Positions 58,972 through 64,000 of a stretch of 64,000 nucleotides of DNA are shown in pieces. The stretch lies in contig OY727095.1 of assembly GCA_963402885.1 (NCBI GenBank), positions 5,275,001 to 5,339,000 of the forward strand, in the 5' to 3' direction. Origin of the DNA: Antedon bifida. Lineage: Eukaryota > Echinodermata > Crinoidea > Comatulida > Antedonidae. The notes under the pieces are model-generated. The model saw only the letters and a program-made list of their open reading frames with translations, did no database searches and was not told the DNA's origin. The position numbers and the translations under genes are program-made. How positions within the stretch are numbered: the first letter of the stretch is position 1; each line of letters opens with the position of its first letter.

Positions 58972-61900
58972 CTACAAGAACAAACCAAATTAACTATATT
59001 TAGAATGGGCACATGAACCGAATGAATGAGCATGAATTAAGTTTAAAATGGTTATTGGGTAGTAGTGGATCCCTTGCTATTAGCTTAAGAATTTTCCTTT
59101 ACATTTTATTTAATTATCTCTAAATTACAAGCATGTTCAAAACGTCTGAAATTAAGTAGAATCTTAATCTACCTTTGGAGTCCTCAATCGAGTGATAGCT
59201 GGATGTACTGGCTTGGTTACACGTCCAGCTTTAATCTTGAAAAGCTCAGACTTTGTGCTCACAGTACTTGGTTTCTTAGCACCCTTCTTGACAATGTCAG
59301 CCCATGTTTTAGCCTTTGCCGATTTTGGTGTCTTTGAACGCGAGGACCTTGGAGTCTTCCTACCAGGTGTGGTTAATGACGGGGTCTTTTCAGTAACAGG
59401 GGTTGATGGCTTAGAAACTTTACCAACTGGTGTCTTTTTCGCAGTCTTTGATGGTTTTAGTTCAATTCCCTACAAAAAAAAAATAAATAAATTGATAGAA
59501 TTGCAGTATGCATTTTTCAAAACTAATATAAATAATTGCTTCAGGTAACATAAATGTGAAATAAAAATTCAATAATGTTACAGCAACTGATTAGAAAATA
59601 TGATTTAAAAAATACACACCTTCTGAATATCTTTTCTTAAAGGTGTTGCCATTTTTTTCTTGCTTGATTTTAATTCAATGCCTGCTTTTATATCCTTTCT
59701 TAAAGGAGTAGATAGTTTCTTTAGTGTAACTTGCTTTTTAGACTGAGCTGCTGGTGAGCCTTTGGTAGCCTTAGTTGGTGTCTGGAATAGATCTGGCAAT
59801 CCAGTGTAACTTTCATCTGCTAATGCAGCTGGAGGCTTAACAGTACGCTTAGATAATGAACGGCCTGGAGAGGTAGATCTTGGAGTCATTGCCTTAGCTT
59901 CTGGAGTGCTACTTTTCTTGGGTGACTTCGCAGGAGTAGAGGCTTTTGGAGTGCTACTTTTCTTGGGTGACTTTGCAGGAGTAGAGGCTTTTGGAGTGCT
60001 ACTTTTATTGGGTGACTTCGCAGGAGTAGAGGCTTTTGGAGTGCTACTTTTCTTGGGTGACTTCGCAGGAGTATAGGCTTCTGGAGTTCTACTTTTCTTG
60101 GGCGACTTAACAGGAGTAGAAGATTTTGGAGTGCTACTTTTCTTGGGTGACTTCACTGGAGTGGAGGACTTAGGTGGGGTTTTTGTTTTGGGTGTTGCTT
60201 TTCTTGGAGATGGAGTCTTGGTTTTGGGACTTGCTTTCTTAGGGGATGATGTCTTCAATTTCTGGCCTTTTGGTGACTTTACTGGTGTCAACCTCTCTTC
60301 TGGAATCACGGGATGTAGTTGAGTTCCAACCGATGCTCTCTTCTTTATTTTTGGTGTAGCACCTGGACTACGAACCTTAAACTCACCCAGAGTTTTTCTA
60401 CGTGGAGCTGCTCCTCGTCGAAGTGGTGTAGACGGTGGCAGTTTTTTGTCAAAGTGTTCTGGACTAAGGTTTGGTCCAAATGACACCCTTTTTCGCTTTG
60501 CTGATGGTGCAATACTTTCAATAGACTTGCGTTTTGGTGTAGCTTTCTTCTTTTTAACACTTACAGGTTTTACAGCTAAAAAAGTAAGCAGAAACAAATT
60601 GGTTTAGATACAAGAAGGATTAAACATTTTAGAACGACCTACTCACTGAACAAATAGTTGTTATACGGCAGGGCTATGCCAAGTAAAAATGTAAATCCGT
60701 TTGCAGATATTATCATAACACATTATCAAATATATATACTGCATATGTATAGAATTTTAGAGTGATTAAGAAGAAGAGTGATTAATAGTAATAATTTAAA
60801 ATACCTGGTGAACGCTTTGTCCTCGGTGATTCTTCAACTACAGGTGCAGAGCGACGCTTCAGCTGATCCATGGCTGTCTTTAGTGGAGTTGACTTGGGCT
60901 GACGTGGGCTTCCAAAAGGCACACCCTAATAATAAATTGTTAGAGATATTTATAAACCAAGTACAATTATCAATATATGTGTTGATAGTAAGTCAGTATT
61001 CAAATAACATTAAATAAAATAACGGCGTCGGTAAATAAAAAATTAATTGAAAAAAACTCACCTTAGCTTTGATCTTCTTGAGAGATCCACTGAGTCTTTT
61101 AGGAGACTTTTTAATTTGAGGAGTTGTGCCTTAAAAACAAAAAAACACATTTATATAAAAAAACTAGAATAATAATAGTAAACTCTCCCAAAACCAGACT
61201 TTCCAAAAGGTCCCAAATTCTTCTTTACCATTAAAAACACATTCTGAATACCAGACTTACCGGAAAACAAGATATCCGGTATTGGGAGAGTTTACTGTGT
61301 TACCATTAAAAAGGCAAACTTATTCTGTATATATTATATATTATGCATCAGCTTGCAGAATGAACTATTTTTCAATAAAAACGCATCATTCTTCAATGTG
61401 ACCAATTATGATATGCGGCTACTAGCAGATGTAAGACAGTTAATAACAAAATTAGATATTTACCTTTTGCCGATTTCTTTGCTGGTGACTTTCCTGGAGA
61501 CTTCTTTCCTGCCGACTTTGGCGGTGTCTTTGCAACTGGTGATTTAACCTTTGGAGTTAATATCTTGAATAATTCTTCAGGTGTCTTAGGAGGAGTTTTA
61601 GCAGAACTTTTTGCTGGGGTTGTCTTTGCTGGAGTGCTTTTTTTGGCAGAAGTGGATTTTTTGGCTGGAGTGTCTACCTTTTCAGGTGTCTTTGCTGGAC
61701 TTTTCTTTGCAGATGCTTTTGGTGTAACTATTTTTGCAGGTGTTTTGTTCGGGGTAGTCTTAGGAGACGTCTTCACAGGAGTTTTCTTTGCAGGTGTGGC
61801 TGCCTTTGTTGGTGTCTTGGTTTGGGGTGTCTTTGCAGGTGTGGTCGCCTTTGTTGGTGTCTTGGTTTGGGGTGTTTTTGCTGGTGTTTTCTTTGCAGGT

Positions 61901-63512
61901 GTGGTTGTCTTTGTTGGTGTCTTGGTTTGTGGTGTCTTTGGAGATGATTTTCCTGGTGTTTTCTTACCAGTACTCTTTACTGGTGTATCTAACTTTAGTG
62001 GTGTTTTAGATTGTGCTGCTTTTGTAGGTGTCTTTACTGGCGTTTTCTTTCCTGGAGTAGTCGTCTTCACTGGGGTCTTTGATGAAGTTTTTGATGCCTG
62101 CAATGACAGTCTTTTTGACCTGTCTGTACTACTCGACACAATAGGACTTTGAATAACCTTCTTTCCACCAGGTTTGGGAGAACCACGCATCACTGAACCA
62201 GGAGGATACTCAAATCTAAGTAAAAGTTGTAGGCAAACATTAAAACTTAGATCTATCAACATTAGATAATTGCAACAGACAACATAGACAATCAATTCTT
62301 TCTGCATTCTTTACTTTATCTAGTAATAGATGGTAAATTTCTATTTTCAAGTTTTATGCTATTACAGTATTTTAAAACGAGCAATTAAATGTTACTACGA
62401 TAATCTGAAATTTCAGAAGGCTATTACCAATTGGTTATTGAAAAGTCAAAATAATACAAAACATAATTACTGCAGACAAACTAACCTGAATGATCTATCA
62501 CTGATTGTGAACACATCCATGTGATTAACTTTCTCGTTTTTTATTATTGCCTTTCCATTCAGTAGTGTTGGGTTAGTTGCACTGAGATTGGTAAGGATTA
62601 TCTGAAAATAAAAATGATAAATAGAAGTATTTACTTATATACTCAAGTTAGATGATCAGTATCTTCATCCACAAGACCAAACACCCAGATAAATCAGCTG
62701 CTTTATGGTGTTAAAAAGTAAAAACAATATTACCACCCTTAACCTTACAGTAACAATAGATGCTTCTTTGATCTGAACAATAGAGGATTGTTTGATTTTA
62801 ACAATAAAGTCTTCTTTGGGTGGTGGGTATAACTAAGGGGAAGTGTCAAATCATATACTGTAGCCATTCAAGTAAATACTGTGACTAATTTAACTTAATT
62901 TAATAGTACTATGACAAATCATTCAACCACCAACCTCAGAGTTTTTCTTCACAGAGATTCTGCAATGCTCCACGGACACATTAGCTAATTGAATCCTGAT
63001 ATCGCATTCATTCGTTCTAAAATGTAAATTATTAAAAAACCAATGATTATTATTATTAACTCAATATATCAGACAGCCTTCAACAACATTTATTATTTAT
63101 AGGTTATACATTGGATTTTTGTTGTTTTGCAGGCAGTACGATTCTGGGAAAGTTGACTAAAGATGTTTAATCATAGTACCGGATACTCAGTGCTGTATCT
63201 CCACATATGGCAATATTTTCCATCAATCTAGGTGATTGATACTGTTGTGGTACATGTGAAAAACAGACATTTTCCAGATACTATACTAGAGAAATCCCAC
63301 AGTACCAAGAATTAGGAACATGACGTACACAATTCATAGTCAGCGAGTCCATCAAATAACATATTATTTTGTAAATGGTAATCCAGTTTTAGCTGAATAC
63401 AAATTATACTAATAGTTTACCTTCCAAATAAACACTGATCTGCAGTTAATGGAAAATGTGCCCCATCTGCTCCATTTCTTTTGATAACCACAATCTTACC
63501 GTGAAGTGGCAT
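56620..63512 (-). CDS. MKI67: Ki-67 homologue (MKI67-like), complete coding sequence, 9 exons, 1611 residues
   Basis: Ki-67 coats mitotic chromosomes, keeps them apart and docks PP1. Exons (all GT-AG, frame consistent): 63512-63421, 63016-62935, 62601-62486, 62215-61464, 61129-61062, 60925-60805, 60575-59620, 59469-59173, 58971-56620. Residues 1-100 form the FHA domain: GR 30-31, S45-x2-H48, TNPT 67-70, NG 73-74. Repeated LFQTP-like blocks include TPEELFKILTPK (308-319), LPDLFQTP (670-677) and LEDLFQTP (886-893). RVSFG (440-444), then LPPSTPLRRG, matches the PP1-docking motif of Ki-67 and RepoMan. TWADIVKKG (784-792) and SPATIIIGKA (842-851) match conserved vertebrate Ki-67 blocks. Many TP and SP sites suit CDK1 control. 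The C terminus is very basic, ending RSRRK, as in the chromatin-binding LR region. Human Ki-67 is about twice as long, mainly from more repeats. The start has A at -3. Confidence 0.95.
57080..57715 (-). repeat. Four 159-bp coding repeats in Ki-67 exon 9
   Basis: CCTTAGGTGG marks each copy at 57162, 57321, 57480 and 57639, an exact 159-bp (53-codon) period. Each unit encodes PKKSNRRK...EEV-SPPKARSTRS. Confidence 0.93.
57926..58610 (-). repeat. Duplicated Ki-67 repeat unit, 414-bp period
   Basis: Blocks 57926-58197 and 58340-58610 are nearly identical at DNA level, with long exact runs around ATCTCTGAAACTCCAGCGAA at 57941 and 58355. Each is a Ki-67-type repeat. Confidence 0.93.
59173..59469 (-). 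CDS. MKI67: Ki-67 exon 8
   Basis: 99 codons, residues 730-828. TWADIVKKGAKK matches the vertebrate SWADVVKLGAK block. Acceptor TTTTGTAG, donor GTAGAT, phase 0 at both ends. Confidence 0.93.
59620..60575 (-). CDS. MKI67: Ki-67 exon 7 (PP1-docking exon)
   Basis: Residues 411-729. It carries KRKRVSFG with the downstream FDKKLPPSTPLRRG, then about six 15-residue repeats (STPKASTPAKSPKKS), then LPDLFQTP. A TPLRKDI...GIELK unit is tandemly repeated across the exon 7/8 junction. Acceptor TTTTTTAG, donor GTGTGT. Confidence 0.94.
59890..60165 (-). repeat. 45-bp coding repeats in Ki-67 exon 7
   Basis: About six copies of a 45-bp unit containing GGAGTGCTACTTTTCTTGGG, for example starting at 59903 and 59948. 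They encode STPKASTPAKSPKKS. Confidence 0.92.
60805..60925 (-). CDS. MKI67: Ki-67 exon 6
   Basis: 121-bp exon, residues 371-410: GVPFGSPRQPKSTPLKTAMD, then QLKRRSAPVVEESPRTKRSP. Acceptor TTATTAG, donor GTATTT. Confidence 0.88.
61062..61129 (-). CDS. MKI67: Ki-67 exon 5
   Basis: 68-bp exon, residues 348-370: TTPQIKKSPKRLSGSLKKIK. It restores phase exactly between exons 4 and 6. Acceptor TTTTTAAG, donor GTGAGT. Confidence 0.88.
61177..61297. mobile_element. Small foldback element in Ki-67 intron 4
   Basis: Inverted ends AGTAAACTCTCCCAAAACCA (left) and TATTGGGAGAGTTTACT (right), about 120 bp in all. No coding capacity. It is distinct from the MITE family in EBF. Confidence 0.7.
61464..62215 (-). 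CDS. MKI67: Ki-67 exon 4
   Basis: Residues 97-347. After FEYPPG the sequence becomes a Lys/Thr/Pro/Ser-rich array with degenerate KTPTKATTPAKKTPAKTPQT units, then TPEELFKILTPK. Acceptor TACTTAG, donor GTAAAT. A 39-bp piece (61550-61588) is repeated exactly at 63750-63788. Confidence 0.93.
62486..62601 (-). CDS. MKI67: Ki-67 exon 3
   Basis: Residues 59-96 plus two bases. LTNLSATNPTLLNGKAI and DVFTISDRSFR finish the FHA domain. Acceptor ATTTTCAG, donor GTTAGT. Confidence 0.94.
62602..62934 (-). other. Ki-67 intron 2, with 24-bp tandem repeat
   Basis: Separates the two main FHA exons. It contains 2.8 copies of a 24-bp repeat (AACAATAGATGCTTCTTTGA type, about 62752-62822) that lies inside an 84-bp open block flanked by an AG and a GT (62832-62749). 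Confidence 0.8.
62935..63016 (-). CDS. MKI67: Ki-67 exon 2
   Basis: Residues 31-58. RTNECDIRIQLANVSVEHCR is the phosphopeptide-binding face of the FHA domain. Acceptor ATTTTAG, donor GTTGGT, phase 0. Confidence 0.94.
63017..63420 (-). other. Ki-67 intron 1
   Basis: 404 bp between donor GTAAAC and acceptor TTTTAG; AT-rich, nothing else recognised. Confidence 0.85.
63421..63512 (-). CDS. MKI67: Ki-67 exon 1 (coding part)
   Basis: Residues 1-30 plus two bases. MPLHGKIVVIKRNGADGAHF parallels the vertebrate start (IKRSGVDGPHFPL) and ends at CLFG of the FHA core. Donor GTAAAC. Confidence 0.93.
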
Positions 63513-63531
63513 CTTCAATACTTACTTACAG
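63513..63531 (-). other. Ki-67 5' UTR portion and probable upstream splice acceptor
   Basis: TTTAATTTCAG ends at 63532, followed by CTGTAAGTAAGTATTGAAG and the ATG. This suggests that the coding start lies in the second exon, as in human MKI67, with a noncoding first exon further right. A tandem GTAAGTAAGT sits between acceptor and ATG. Confidence 0.5.
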
Positions 63532-64000
63532 CTGAAATTAAAAGATACTGTAATTGTAAAATGTAACACTAAGCATTTTCTAGACATAGGCCTATGGAAA
63601 GATTTCTGAGATGTTTGTTGTTGATTTGTGGCCATTTTGTGTCACTCAGATACTCATTTCACCTATTCTTGTCAACCCTAAAAAATATGTACTTTATTTA
63701 TGGTGGAGGATATTCTAGGCTAGGCTACAACGAATCAACATACACAAAATTTGGAGTTAATATCTTGAATAATTCTTCAGGTGTCTTAATACAGAAAGGT
63801 TTGTGCAAAAAATTCACACAAATAAAATCACAATTTATTTTTTTATAGAATGGTAATTGATTTAGGCCTAAATTAATGTATAAGACACTCTAGGGATCTA
63901 TCCGCCTAGCTAGGCCAATCAAAACGTAGGCCTAGTCATAATTAACAGGGCTAGGCTAGGCCGGCTAGCCTATACCAGTCGGTAGACGTGAGAATTCAAA
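63532..64000 (-). other. Upstream region of Ki-67 (possible UTR intron and promoter)
   Basis: Holds the exact 39-bp copy of exon 4 sequence (63750-63788) and several AGGCCTA/TAGGC words at 63860-63970. A TTTGAA (CHR-like, minus strand) lies at the very edge. The transcription start cannot be placed and may be outside the window. Confidence 0.45.

Noticed and set aside
58508-58993. 161-codon plus-strand open frame
   Set aside because: Antisense shadow of Ki-67 exon 9, overlapping the TIIIGKA and LFQTP coding sequence.
61565-62152. 195-codon plus-strand open frame (VFAGV repeats)
   Set aside because: Antisense shadow of Ki-67 exon 4 for the same reason; the minus-strand frame has matching splice sites and continues the FHA domain.

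Overview
The window is AT-rich animal genomic DNA with spliced genes, GT-AG introns and many small non-autonomous repeats. Protein matches, the intron-rich layout and a very frequent TAGGCCTA palindrome suggest an invertebrate deuterostome, most likely an echinoderm or relative. The species itself is inference and cannot be fixed from sequence alone.

Two genes are firmly supported, both on the minus strand. (1) Positions 8421-39725 hold the 5' half of a COE/EBF (early B-cell factor) transcription factor gene: six exons of 56-157 bp encode the start and most of the DNA-binding domain, including the complete COE zinc knuckle. Introns total about 30.7 kb, and the gene runs off the left edge. (2) Positions 56620-63512 hold a complete nine-exon coding sequence of 1611 residues for a Ki-67 (MKI67) homologue. 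It has an N-terminal FHA domain, an RVSF-type PP1-docking motif, the WADIV and TIIIGKA blocks, Ki-67-type LFQTP repeats and a highly basic C terminus.

Layout: 1-8420 is intron 6 of EBF (partial); 8421-39725 is EBF exons 6 to 1 with introns; 39726 to about 40560 is its probable 5' UTR and promoter, with CCAAT boxes, a GC box and an EBF-like palindrome; about 40560-55600 is intergenic, CpG-retaining and without a gene I can support; 55600-56619 is the probable Ki-67 3' UTR; 56620-63531 is Ki-67; 63532-64000 is its upstream region.

The two proteins do different jobs: EBF is a developmental transcription factor and Ki-67 is a coat protein of mitotic chromosomes. Their adjacency matters because in human EBF3 and MKI67 both lie in 10q26, so this may be old linkage. 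Other features of note are a CpG-rich domain (about 28.7-55.6 kb) centred on the EBF promoter, clustered ACGCGCGCGT palindromes, five copies of one TA-flanked foldback MITE inside EBF introns, several minisatellites, and an exact 39-bp copy of Ki-67 exon 4 sequence upstream of the Ki-67 start codon.
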